Part shown: piece by piece, positions 48,726-60,524 of the stretch | Layout: every line of letters starts with the position of its first letter | How positions within the stretch are numbered: position 1 is the stretch's first letter | Origin: Cinclus cinclus | Taxonomy: Eukaryota > Chordata > Aves > Passeriformes > Cinclidae | DNA length: 64,000 nt | Assembly (NCBI RefSeq): GCF_963662255.1 | Contig: NC_085059.1 | Span: forward strand, 5,241,234-5,305,233 | Direction: 5' to 3' | Notes under the pieces: generated by a model | What the model saw: the letters and a program-made list of their open reading frames with translations, nothing else | The model's database searches: none | What the model was told of the DNA's origin: nothing | Translations under genes and position numbers: made by a program

Positions 48726-49654
48726 TGCCAGGTGTGAAACCAGCAAGTGTCAGAAGGGGAGCACAAAGCCAAAAATGCTTCATCCTCAGTCTGTGCAACC
48801 TGACAGTTCCATGAAAGGGGATTTTTTTTTCAACTATTTCAATATATTCCCTCACTGGAAACGGAAGGGAAAAAGAAGAAGAAGAAAAAAAAGCAATTTC
48901 TGCAATGCCAGTTGCCTGGACAGCAGCAAGAGCTGCCGTTCATTAATCCTGACGTACCCTGCCCCACCAAGCACTAGGTGTAAACGGCTGCAACCTTTAA
49001 ACTGCTTCCTATGCTCTCTATGATCCACAACTGCAGCACCAAACATCGCTTAAATGTATTCCCCTGACACCAGACTTGAAGAAGAAATAGCTTGGGGTAG
49101 CCAGCGGAAGCACAGACCATGACAACAAGGAGAAAAAAGCTCTATTTATATCTCTTCCTGCTGACACATGGAGCAGCACACTCTTCATTCAAGCATACAC
49201 ACAGCTGCTCAGTGGCTGGAATTTCTGCATGGAGCAGCTTTGAGGCTCGAGGAAGTGCAGTCCAAGCAGATATTCTCTGTACCAAGGAGGAAAGACAGCA
49301 AAAGGATGCTTTGAAATGCTCTGGTTGATCTAATTTGTTCTACTCACCAGGGAGGCACACAATTTGATATTCAAAAACATGTGTGAATATTTCCTGAAAC
49401 TAGCACGAATATTTAATACCTCTTCTTGCAAAAACAAGATAATCATGCCTGCAGATCTTCCACAAGCAGCTATGGACCATTTTTGCCTCAGCAATCATCC
49501 GATTTGCATCTCTAGTGAAACAACTCAGTGAACAGGCAAACAGATTTTTATCTCTGTGCTTGAGCAGATCTGCTAATTGCTTCAAGCTTAAAGTGTCAGT
49601 CTTCAGGCAGGGACAATACCTGGAGAGGGGACCGATATTTAGGCTCAAGAGCAA
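48726..49654. other. Intronic, no exon seen
   Basis: An A/G-rich tract lies at 48862-48895. No family signature was seen in short frames. Confidence 0.55.
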
Positions 49655-49958
49655 ATACCAGAGAGAGACTCTTCATCGGCATCTGTAATGATAGCACAAG
49701 GGGGAATGGATCCAAAATTAAATAGGGGAATTTGAGGTTACAGGAGACATTCTTCCCTGGCAGGGTGGGCAGGGCTGGCAGAGGGGGCCCAGAGCAGCTG
49801 TGGCTGCCCCTGGATCCCTGGCAGTGTCCAAGGCCAGGTTGGACACTGGGGCTTGGAGCACCCTGGGATGGTGGAAAATGTCCCTGCCCATGGCAGGGGG
49901 TGGAAACAAGAAGATTTTTAAGGTCCTTTCCAACCCAAACCATTCTGTGATTCTATAC
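49655..49958 (+). mobile_element. CR1 LINE 3'-end fragment
   Basis: GAGAGACTCTTCATCGGCAT, CAGGGTGGGCAGGGCTGGCA, GTCCAAGGCCAGGTTGGACA and GTCCTTTCCAACCCAAACCA end in CATTCTGTGATTCTATA. Confidence 0.95.
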
Positions 49959-52900
49959 TTCTACTGATATGAGCCATACAGCGTTTAGAGTCAGAGAGAA
50001 TCAATTAACAAAAATTAATTATGATGGATTTACTCTCTTCTTATTTTGCAGGAGCCAGAGCTTTCCCTTGGCACGTTTTTTAGACATGCAAACGCAACTT
50101 AAAAAAAGAAGTGAGAGGGAAAGCCAACAATATGACAACAAAACAATTGTTTGCAACTACTGAAAATACCGTGTTAATTGCTCAGCTGCTCTCTCCGAGG
50201 CCTCAGACTTTCACCAAAACAAACCAAGTAGTACTAAGTGGGGTGGTTCCTGAGGAAGCTCAGATAAACTCATTAAGCAATGGACATAGCAGGAATCTTC
50301 TGTTTCTCCTTCCACCCAAAGTCTCCTGTTTGTACAAATATGTCTGCAACCTCACCCAAACCTGCAGAGCTTTCTTAGGGCAGCCACTCTTCCCTCTCTA
50401 TAAATAACTTCGGAATCAGTTCATACTCCTCCCAGATATCCTTCCCACTCCTGCCTGCAGCTTTGATTTCATGCTTGTCTTCAGAAGCAAGAGTGAATCA
50501 CCCATTTCCTGCCTCCTAATCCTCACTCTGTCACAAAACTCTGCAGCTTTTCTGCTGCTCCTCCAGGTAATTCTGCTTTGAGCTCAGTAAGAAAAGCTAC
50601 ATTAAGATAGAAAAATGCTGAGCAGGTGGCACTACCATAGTGTAACACACAGAGAAAGGAAACATGCTTGTTCCCTTGTGGCTGCCGTATTTTAAATACA
50701 ATTAAATAATGGAAGTGCATAAATTACAGCCTGGATTTTCTCATGTAGTCTCTTCTCCCCATGTGGGGTAGAAAACTCCATGTGAGATTTTAGTGTCTCC
50801 AGCCTTTGCAATGTGGAATCATGTCATACCCATTCAACTTTGACAGGTGACTTTATTTTAAAAGTATCAGCAGTTTTGTGAGAATCTCAGGTTTCACATG
50901 GGAATAAAGAAGCCCCAAACCTTAAAAAAAAAAAAACAAACCAAATTTTGGGTGTTAGCACACCAGAAAGCAAACAAAAGGAAGTCACTTGGGGCTTAAG
51001 TTTTGAATGTCTGGGATTGGCAGCATAGGACTGACTCAATGCAATTTCATGGTCTGTTAATCCATCCTGTTCCCTACACCATCATGGATTTAATAACAGG
51101 TGCTTTCCCCTACCCAGGCATCTGTGACAACCAGAACATGCTGCAGAGAAAGCAACTGCCTTCATAAATCTCAGTCCAGTCAATGAAGAGTTCATGTCTG
51201 AGAATCACAGAACTGCGTAATCAATAATCATGGTCTGCAAGACAGAAAAATACCTTCTGATGGCTTCCTTCAAAGCTGTGCACCAGATTCTGGATTCTTT
51301 TTCAGTATTTCAGGATTATGCAGCTTCCCTAAAGGCTGTGTGGACCAACACTGTTATCCTGCATAACTCTATCTGGCACTTGACCTGAATATGTTTCTCC
51401 CCATTAGGCAGTGACATTCTCATCTGGAAACTCTTATTTGTACATTCAAATTGTTGTCTCAGCATACAGGTGTACTGGAGTTATTCTGAAAATCCAGATA
51501 TGTGTGATGCTGTCTGTATTTAAAAACGGTGGTTATTAGCATGATGTGGAACCTTTCACTTCCACATTCCAGAATCTGCTGCACCTTATTTCTCCCAGCA
51601 CATGGGTTATGAAGTGATCAGTCTCTGCCAAGTGGTGGGGCCAACCTCAGCAGGGAAAGAAAGACTTATTAACACCTAAATAAGAATTAGACAGTGGCTG
51701 CTAGCCTGGATTCTTCCAGGATGAAGCAGGTTTGCAGAATTTCTGCCCAGCACCTCTTCTGAGCAGCAAACAGGAGACCTCACTGCCAGGTGCAACCATT
51801 TGTTCCCTTTCACAAATACTGAATTGACCTCGACACCCAAATATTCCACTTATCTTAATTCTTGTGGTGTATTTGTTGTATTTGCCATGAGAATTGCAAA
51901 GTCTCTGATCACATCTTCTGAATGGGAAAAAAAAAAAAAAAGCCTGCAACAGCTGCCACTTTGCAGACCTAATAAAGGCCATTCAAACCAAAATCATCTC
52001 TTGTCTTCTCAGCTCCCCTGGGAAAGTAAAACTTTGTCTACAGACCAGAAAGCCAAAAATTCAGCATATGGCAGAGCAGAAAGCAAGTTCAGCTCCATAA
52101 GAACAATTATTTGCCAATTCCAAGAGTAACACACTGAGTATCTGAGCTGACCTTAACTATTAATCTAACACAGGATGTGAGTAGTTGTGCTTCCAAAAGT
52201 CACAACATGTTCACAAAAATTAATGCCACAGAATTAGCACAGCTCCACTTTTAATCAATAATTACTCAGAAGCACAAAATGCCCACTTCTCTCATTTTGT
52301 GCACGCTGCATGATGGCTGCTAGAGTTTTTGAAGGCTCAAAAGCTGCTCCAGCATTACATGATCACAGAATTAAACAAAATCAAATCTATAATCTTTACA
52401 GCTTTAGAAAAAGTTGGGAAAGGGGGGGTGGAGGAAGAAAAAATAATCGTAAGTCTAATGACGTAGAAAAAAGAAATAAGTTTAATTTTTTAAAAATTAG
52501 ATTATCTTTACTGAGCTCTGTACATGGGGTTGGTAATTACTTTTTTAGGATCTTCTCAAGTGCAATGCTCTGCACAGCTCAAAGGAAAGGTTATTGCCAT
52601 GAACCCAAAAAGGTAGAGCAAATATTTAATTACTGTTTTCTCCAACTCCCAAGCTGTACCTCAACAGTAGAACTCAATCCAATCTTACCCACTTTAGCCA
52701 GAATCCATCAGCGTATTACCTAAATCCCAAGCAGTAGGATCAAGGACTGATGAAATGTTTGGGGGGAAAAAAATTCTTTGGCTTTCTAGGAACTGCGTAT
52801 CATTTTGGAAAGACATCAGCTAGGTTGGGTGATTGAGCTAAAAAAAAAATTTAAAAATACACAGATAATTGGGCTGTCCCATTAAGAGCCTCCTCACCAC

Positions 52901-53921
52901 AACCTCAGCATTTTAGTTTTTTAACAGGAGCAGGTGAGAGGATGATGGTCAGCCCATGTAAGAAAAGAACAATCCCTTGCTTGAGCAGCCTCACTTTCCA
53001 TGGAAAGCACTGGATAAACATTCATGGAAGCTTTTCCCTCATTTCCAGGACTGCAGCTGGCTACATACCCCCTACACCCACTTCTAGGGTATGATATGAG
53101 AATTCTTCTCTGGGCTTGCTATCTTTCCAAATAAAGGTAATTCAGTGACATTGGGTGCTATTGAGATGTCTAGTACCTCTAGTGTCTGCACATATCAATA
53201 CTTTTTTTTTCAAGCCCTAATATCCTCAAGCACTTACTCCCAGAAATGCCTCCTAAAAGCTGAGGCAAAGACAGACAGACAGTTCTGTGTGACAGAACAG
53301 AGTCCTGGCACCACAGTCAGGAAACACTGCCTTGGGCAGCTCACTTTGTCCTCACACGGTGGAAATAGCTGACATTTTTATCAATGGGTTGCCAGTGATG
53401 ATTCTCAGCTTACCCACACATTTTAAAATAATTATTTAGTTGTGGATTTGCTTTCTAATTGTAATGAAGATAGCACTTCCCTTTCTTCACACACTCTGTT
53501 CTTTCTATGCTGGTATTGCTGCATCTGATGACCACTGCATTTCAGTAGTTTCATGAACAGTGGACTCTGTTTTGACTTCAGCTCCCTCTTGGAAACATTC
53601 TTAGAGGGTGTGGGAAGGGGAGGGAGAACACAAATCAGTTCTCCCTTCTCTCTTGTGGACATGCTCAGGCAACACTGCAGCCACATGCAAGAGTGACTCT
53701 GCCTATTGGATAAATTCCAAATAACAGTCTCATGGTTAGTGGGTTTCTTCCCCACAGCCTGCGCTCGCCCACCAGCCATTAAACATTAATACAACATTTG
53801 GTTGGTTCTCCAACCTGCCATTGCTTCATTTAATACATCAGCATTGCTGACTGCATTGCAGCTGGCAGCACAGTCCATCTGAGATGGAACTGGTCATTGA
53901 TCAGGCTGCCCACATGGCAGC
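49959..53921. other. Intronic, no exon or transposon seen
   Basis: Four kb of AT-rich DNA with A-runs at 50922-50940 and 51926-51941. Nothing coding was recognised. Confidence 0.55.
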
Positions 53922-53987
53922 TGAATGAATGAATGAATGAATGAATGAATGAATGAATGAATGAATGAATGAATGAATGAATGAATG
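53922..53987. repeat. (GAAT)n microsatellite, about 16 copies
   Basis: A pure TGAA/GAAT tetranucleotide array of 66 bases. The IHSF-repeat frame on the minus strand is an artefact. Confidence 0.97.
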
Positions 53988-55081
53988 CCTGGCAGCAATT
54001 TGTGGGGAGGATATCTACTGAGGCTGGCTGGGTCTGCAAAATCATGCCGTGGGTGTCATCATCCCACATTTCCACATTATCAGGTGGGTTCTGGTTTGGT
54101 TAAGACTGGATGACTGCTTTATCCAGACTCTGAGTAAATATTTTTCTATACCCAATATCAGTGCTGGTCTTTCCCAGCAAAGGGCAAATGTTATAGTCAT
54201 GGGTCTGGGTATTTTCCCTTCCAGCTGCAAAACAGCATTTCCAGTACTGATGGTAAAACTACATGAATAACAGTGAAAAAGGAACTTGGTGAACATAATT
54301 CAGCTGATCTCTTTAATTACCTGCTCAAGGAAATGACAAATTAAATGTAACACATCACTTCTCTCCACCAGAATTTGCTTGAGCTCACAAGTTTGTGTGA
54401 CCAACTGGGATGCTATCTATCACTGACACCACAGGAGACTAAAGGTCAACCAAAAACTCATCTTTTTTTCCCCCGATTTTAGTTTCTTACTTGTCTAACT
54501 TGATAAAGTATAGCTGTAACTCATCTGCATTTTACCTGTAATTTCTAAATTTGATGTATCAAGTGCTGCACTTCTATCTTCTTCAAGCAGATTTCTATCC
54601 AACATTCTAGTTCATAAATATACTTCAGACCCAACAAATTTTAGAAGAAATAATACTTTCAGGGGGTTACTGTACTTCTTCAACCCCTTACCAAATAATT
54701 ATTGGTTTTGGACATAGTATCTCTTTCATTGTTTGTGTTTTACTTGCTCAGATAATGAAAGTCTTTATCTTCCTGTGCTTTTCATTATCCGTTCTGATCA
54801 ACTCTACAAGATTCCTCTTTCTGCCTTATTTTCACAAGTCTGATTCTCTACCAGCACAGTCTTTTGTTCTGCAGTTCCAGGCATTTAGTCTGTGGCATCC
54901 CTAACCCCTTTGGTGCCAGTTTGAGTTCTCAGCAGCAGCTAATTGAGTTGCAAACCCAGCCTGCACAAGCCTTTTCAGGCAGAGGGGTTCCCTGAACCAG
55001 CTAATTCTATAGTCAGAGGAGATCTGAGAGAGGGCTGGAATATATGGCAAGAACTAAAAGAAAAAAAAAAAATCCCAAGAT
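53988..55081. other. Intronic, no exon seen
   Basis: No recognised repeat or coding signature. Confidence 0.55.
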
Positions 55082-55218
55082 TTCATACAATAGCCTGGAT
55101 TAGAAGGGACCTTAAACCTCATCTCATTCCAAACCTGTGCCATGGGCAGGGACATCCCCACTACACCAGGTTGTGCCAAACCCCACCCAGCCAGGTCTTG
55201 AACACTTCCAGGAAGAGA
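55082..55218 (-). mobile_element. CR1 LINE 3'-end fragment, antisense
   Basis: CATACAATAGCCTGGATTAG, AAGGGACCTTAAACCTCATC, GGGCAGGGACATCCCCACTA and GTCTTGAACACTTCCAGGAA show a degraded CR1 3' end of only about 135 bases. Confidence 0.92.
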
Positions 55219-58200
55219 CCAAGACAGGTAAAAGCTGACAGGGAACAACATAAAGCCATTCACTTAGTACACATAATCTCCCTGCAATGCAAACTCTCCC
55301 TAAAGTTGAAACACAGCTCTTCCTAAATATTCAAATTACTTGCAGGTGAAACTACAGACATCAGGACTGAAATCAGCTTCAAACTGGTTTATGCAGCTTC
55401 TCTCCATCTTCCACTGAGGAAGGAAAAAAAAAAAAGAGAAAGAAGAGGAACAGCAGCAAAAATCTGTCATGCTCATGATATCTGTGCTTTACAGACTAGG
55501 GATTTGTATTTTGGTTTCCTAGCAACTCTGAAGGCAAATTCAGCAGTGATTTTACACTGAGCACCAGTTACAGGGTTGCTTCAGCTCTTTTCACAGACTT
55601 CAGAATCTTTAAATGCCTCCTCCTCTCCTCTAATGTACAAGTAGAGTGCAATTTTAGGCTGAGTGGTGGATTAGTAACACCTCCATTTTACTTTTACCTA
55701 TATTCCATCCTCTGATGATTTTTTACTTCACACAGAAAAAACATGATTAAGAGCTCTTAAACTAATATTTAATCAAATTGGTCAGGGGAAATGAACAAAT
55801 GGAGAGGAGAATCTGCAGATTACAATGAAGTTATCATCAAAGAAGATCAAAGCCAGAGCTGACCTCACATCATAGCTACGAAGGACCCAGATGCAGTTTC
55901 TGCAATGTCTGTTACAAAATCTTACCATCTATGAATGGTAAAAGGAAAAAAAAAAACAAATCCAGGCGAGAATAATGAGGTTAATTCTACACCTTGATGA
56001 GCACTAAGCTTTTAAAACTCTATTTGGCCTATAATTTCAAGATTCATAAAAATGCATCAAGAAATAAGCACTGGGAGCATCAGTATTTATGGCTGGGAAT
56101 ATATTTTCCACTGAGCACGGCTCCAAAGCTGGCAGAAATGCTGCGAGCTTTCCACCACACTGTCCAGCCAAGAGGCCTCAGAGAAGATCAGAAGCTGACC
56201 TGCATGGATTTAGTCTGCAGGACCCACTGGCCTCCCTGCCGGGGCTGCCAATTAGTTCCAGTGGTGATAATGTTTTCTGAGATGTGGCAAATTGCCAGCG
56301 GGGAACTGGATTAAGATCACCAAATGACTTTGCCTGTCAGCCCAGAAGTAAAGCAGTTCTCTTTTCCATTTGCAGCTCTTCTGGGTGGCTTCAGCTGCAG
56401 AAAGCCTGTGCACCAGGAAGGATGCACTGATTTACAGTGTGGAACAGGGATGTGCTTTGTTCTGTCTCCAGACTTCACTGCTGAAAATAGTTTTAGTGTC
56501 TAACTGCACCTGCACTCTTCAGGGGGGAGAAAGGGACCAAGAACATGTGTGGTCCTTGAGAAACTCTGTCACCTTTCTTGCCCCACAGAAAATAAGTGAA
56601 ATTAAAAGCAAAACGTGATGTTCCTCCCAGTGCTTTATTTCTCCTAACTGAAGTCTGGAGATAAATAATGTTTTTAATTTATTTTAATTCTTTGATTTGC
56701 AGCTACACATGTGGGAGGCTCTGCTACCTACTTAGCATAAATCTGCGGCAAGATAATAATCTGCTGAGAACAGGTAATTTTCCCCGTGAAGAGATGACAT
56801 TAGACATGGTAACTAGAGAGAACAAATCACCTGGAAACCAAATCAGCAGGGTGGCACTGGCCCACTCGTCCTGCTGATAGTCTGTGCACCTGCAGTCACA
56901 GGGTTTTTGAGAGAATTTATCCTCTACCTGTGACTTGTTATAAGTACATAATATATATTGGCTTTTTGCAAATATTGAAATGAATGCTGTATGTATAATG
57001 TTGGGAAACTTTGCTGTATGAATATAGTTTCTTTTAGCACTGCTATTAACAAAACTTAAAAATAGTAGTGTGATAAATATATTTTTTTTGGACTATAACA
57101 TGGTGATGGAAAAAGATTTTGTTCATGTAACTAACTCAGAGAGTGGTTAAAAAGATAATCAGGAAATTCTTCACATTCTTGGATTATTGGTGATGGACAT
57201 CAGAACCTCAGGGAAGGAATTTATTGATCTTGTGTTATCAGGGAATACTGACAAGATGGAGCCACAAGTAGAAATTAAAAAAAAAAAAGTTTATTTACAG
57301 GTTGGGGGGGGATGATGAGTTTGAATAATGCATGAAGATCTATGAATATGCAATATGTTGATGCATTTAAAGAAGTGTTTTCTGAATTAGTGTGTGCTCT
57401 TGGCTAAAGGCCAAGCACCCAGCCATAAGAACTTTTTGCTTTATTGTTTGTCTCTTATTGTCTTTTATTAAACTTCTTAAATTTTACCAGGAAAGTGAAG
57501 CTCGTTTTTTCCCACTGATATTTTTGAATGCAGGTATTTGGAAAGGACACTGCTGCCATGGGAGCCTGTCTGCTTCTGTTCAGGGATGACAATAGGAGCA
57601 GTCTGGAATGGTACAGTGTGAACAATCCAGCTGCTGTAATTATTAATTATGACCACTTCACCACCACTATGGGTGTGCAAGTTAATTTACCACTAAAATG
57701 ACAGTCTCTTGCTCCTGGGAACATTCTGGATCACAAATGCAGCACAAAGTAGTGAAAAGCAGAGAGCAGGAGGGAGGAGAATGTACTTTGCCATCACAAA
57801 TCCCAAGATGTGTTTAATGCAGAGTGTTCCTTGGTAAAGAAAATTCAGGTTTGGATTTTGGTTCTTAAAAGCAAAGTTGTAAGGTCTAGATGCAGAGTTT
57901 GAAGGAAAGTCAGGGGAGGAATTGTTTGTTCTGCATTTTTCTCAATATTAAACACAAAATGTTTAATATTTATTTTCCCATTTTTCGGTCACTGCCTTTG
58001 GTCAAAACCACTTTCATTTTATTCTCTCTTACAACATTCTTCCTTTAAACTCAGCTACTATATCCAAGCGATTATGTGGAACAAAAATATCAGAAAATTT
58101 AATCAAAAGAACTAAAGAAGGCTCAAGGCTTTCCTGATTGTTCATAATCTGTATTCTGGATTTTCAAGTGCCTCTCAATGCATCAAAAATCTGCATATGA

Positions 58201-58774
58201 AAAAACTGGTGAAATGACTTGAAGATCAGAGTTTGCATCTTGGAAAGAACTGTTTCTTTCTACGAGGTTTGAATAATTTAGCCAGAATAAGCCATCCAAA
58301 GGCCCAGGCACTAGGCCAAGGAGGTGTGGTTACAGGATAAGAAGGCAAAACCTAAAGCAAAATCCCTTGGCCAGCTCAAGTAACCACAGGGACAAATGCA
58401 GAGAGGGAAGGGCAGGGGACCTCTCTTGCCCTTCATTGTCTAAGTGAGCCTAAGGAGATTAGCTGAACAATTAGGGATCTAATTAGAGCCACTCCCAGCC
58501 AGGACAGCAGCCTGGTTCCATGTGCTTCAGTATTACACACCCAAGGTCTGACCTATAAATGGAATTTGAGCTCCCTTTGCAGCCCCTCAAATCCCACCTC
58601 ACTCCGTGCCACAGGATAGCACCCACACCACAAGAGAGGCTGTGAATCCACCAGCACCAGGATTTGCTTGTCAGGAAACAAATCTTGCTTTTTTCAAAAA
58701 CTCCTTCTCAGAGCAGCCCAAAAAGAAGTCACATAAGGCAGGCGTGAGACAGAACTGGGATACAAACAGCAAAT
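55219..58774. other. Intronic, no exon seen; one conserved-looking patch
   Basis: No transposon was recognised. The segment at about 56080-56330 is GC-richer, with CCAATTAG and GGATTAAGATCACC-like motifs, and reads like a conserved non-coding element. That is an impression, not a measurement. Confidence 0.5.
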
Positions 58775-59058
58775 TGTAGAAGGCCTTGGGGTGGAAGGGA
58801 CCTTAAAGTTCACTTAGTTCCAAATCCCTGCCATGGCAGGGACACCTTCCACTGTGCCAGGGTGCTGCAAGCCCTGTCCAGCCTGGCCTTGGCCACTTCC
58901 AGGGCCCCAGGGGCAGCCACAGCTGCTCTGTGCCAGTACCTCACCACCCTCCCAGGGAGGAATTTCTTCTTAACATCCAACCCAAACCTACTCTCTTTAA
59001 GTTTGAAGGCAATCCCCTTTGTCCTGTCACTGCACTCCCTCATTCTTTGGAACCACTT
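58775..59058 (-). mobile_element. CR1 LINE fragment, antisense
   Basis: GGGGTGGAAGGGACCTTAAA, GGCAGGGACACCTTCCACTG, GTCCAGCCTGGCCTTGGCCA, CTTCTTAACATCCAACCCAA and CCTTTGTCCTGTCACTGCAC occur in antisense CR1 order. Confidence 0.95.
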
Positions 59059-59843
59059 GCCCTGTTCCTAGTAACCAGCTCAATGAAAATTAAAAAAAAA
59101 ATGTAATACCATCATATTCAAACCCCTCTCAGTCAGTTCTGTTCTAGCTCCAGTCTCCACAGCTTTGCTGTGGGATGACCTGCTGCTGTTCACTGCTTTG
59201 TTCTGGTCACCTCTTGGTGTCTGACCCCAGCACTGCTGAGTGGGGACATCCAGGCTGCTCCAAGTCTCCTTTGTGCTCTCTGAATCTGTTCTATCCACCC
59301 GTGCAAACAGAAGCAGCACACTCTTTTTCTCAGCAGAAACACATAGGAACAATTTCCACAAGACCACAAAGGGTTTCTGGTGTGTTTTTTTGGTTTTTTT
59401 CCTTCCTAATCAACCCATTTATTTTGCTAGTTGCGTGTGCATGCTAAGAGGGGATGCTTTTAGGGATGGCTGACTGTAATTATATAAGACAAGAGCAGAG
59501 AAGCTGCATTCAGATTCATTTCCTCCACAGCCAGAGCCTTGATTTTCTGAGAATTAAATCCCCATAATGAAGGGGAAGCCTTTGTCTGCTGCTATTGCTG
59601 TTTTACATCTCTCATTACACCCTCTGAGTGAACACAAGTAATGACTGAATGATTTTAGGATTTAGCTCTTGAAGTAAAATCAGCATCTCTAGGTCAACGT
59701 TACATAAAGAGCCAAAATGTGTGCTGGAAAAACATGCACATATTGCTTTCTTTGCCTTGTGCAGCCCTGCTCTGTTCTGGAGTCTCAACAAAACCAGGGT
59801 ACAGCCAAGAGATCAGAGAGGTTCACAAGAGAGAATCATCATT

Positions 59844-60524
59844 AGAGAATCATGGAGTGGCTTGGGTTGGAAGGGGCCTGTGCTGGTTTTGCATTAATTA
59901 GTTTCTAAGTAGTTCACAATTACAAATACACAGGCAACTACTATTTGTGAAGAATAAAACCACAAAAAACCTGGTTTTCTCCTCTTGTAAAAAACTCCCC
60001 ATAACCTAAAAAAAATACTCCTCTCCCTAAAATAAACTAAAAAAAATTTCATTCTTAAATTAATAACTAACTAAAACACTTCTGTACATTCTTATTTTTT
60101 AAAAAAGTAATCTAAAAATTGTATTCCAAATTTATTATTCCTCTGTTATGAATAAAAATTTTCTTTACACCCTTTAAATTTTAAGCCTGCCTTATTTTTG
60201 CTCCTAATCCTATCTCACAACAAAAAATATATTAAAAATAATAAATCTAAATCACTACAGGGCCTTAAAGACCATCTCATTCCGACCACCTACCATCAGC
60301 AGGGACACCTTCCACTATTCCAAGTTGCTCCAATCTCCATCCAACCTGGCCTCCAACACTTCCAAGGATGAGGATTCACCGTTTCCCCGGGCTACTTGTG
60401 CCAGTGCCTCACCAATTTCAAAGGAAAGAATTTCTTCCTAATATCTAATTTAACCCTACTCCCATTGTGAAGCCAATGCCCCTTTCCTGTCACTCTGTGC
60501 TCATGTAGAAAATGTCTCTCCAAT
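59844..60524 (-). mobile_element. CR1 LINE fragment, antisense, split by an LTR insertion
   Basis: The CR1 terminus AGAATCATGGAGTGGCTTGG is intact up to GGAAGGGGCC (59878) and resumes at GGGCCTTAAAGACCATCTC (60260). Between the two halves sits a 381-bp element. Excising it with one copy of GGGCC restores the usual CR1 order of terminus, then ACCTTCCACTATTCCAAG and TTCTTCCTAATATCTAAT. The CR1 is therefore older than the insertion. Confidence 0.95.
59879..60259 (+). mobile_element. Solo LTR (ERVL-like) inserted in CR1, with 5-bp target-site duplication
   Basis: The element begins TGTGCTGGTTTTGCATTAAT and ends AATCACTACA, giving the TG...CA termini of an LTR, and is 381 bp long. It is flanked by GGGCC on both sides (59874-59878 and 60260-60264). 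A 5-bp duplication is typical of class III (ERVL-like) elements. The TGTGCTGGTTTT start is shared by a common avian LTR group. It is very A/T-rich with several AATAAA-type signals. No internal retroviral sequence is present, so it is a solo LTR left by recombination. Confidence 0.85.

Noticed and set aside
53830..54075. FIHS-repeat frame on the minus strand
   Set aside because: It is encoded by the GAAT microsatellite.
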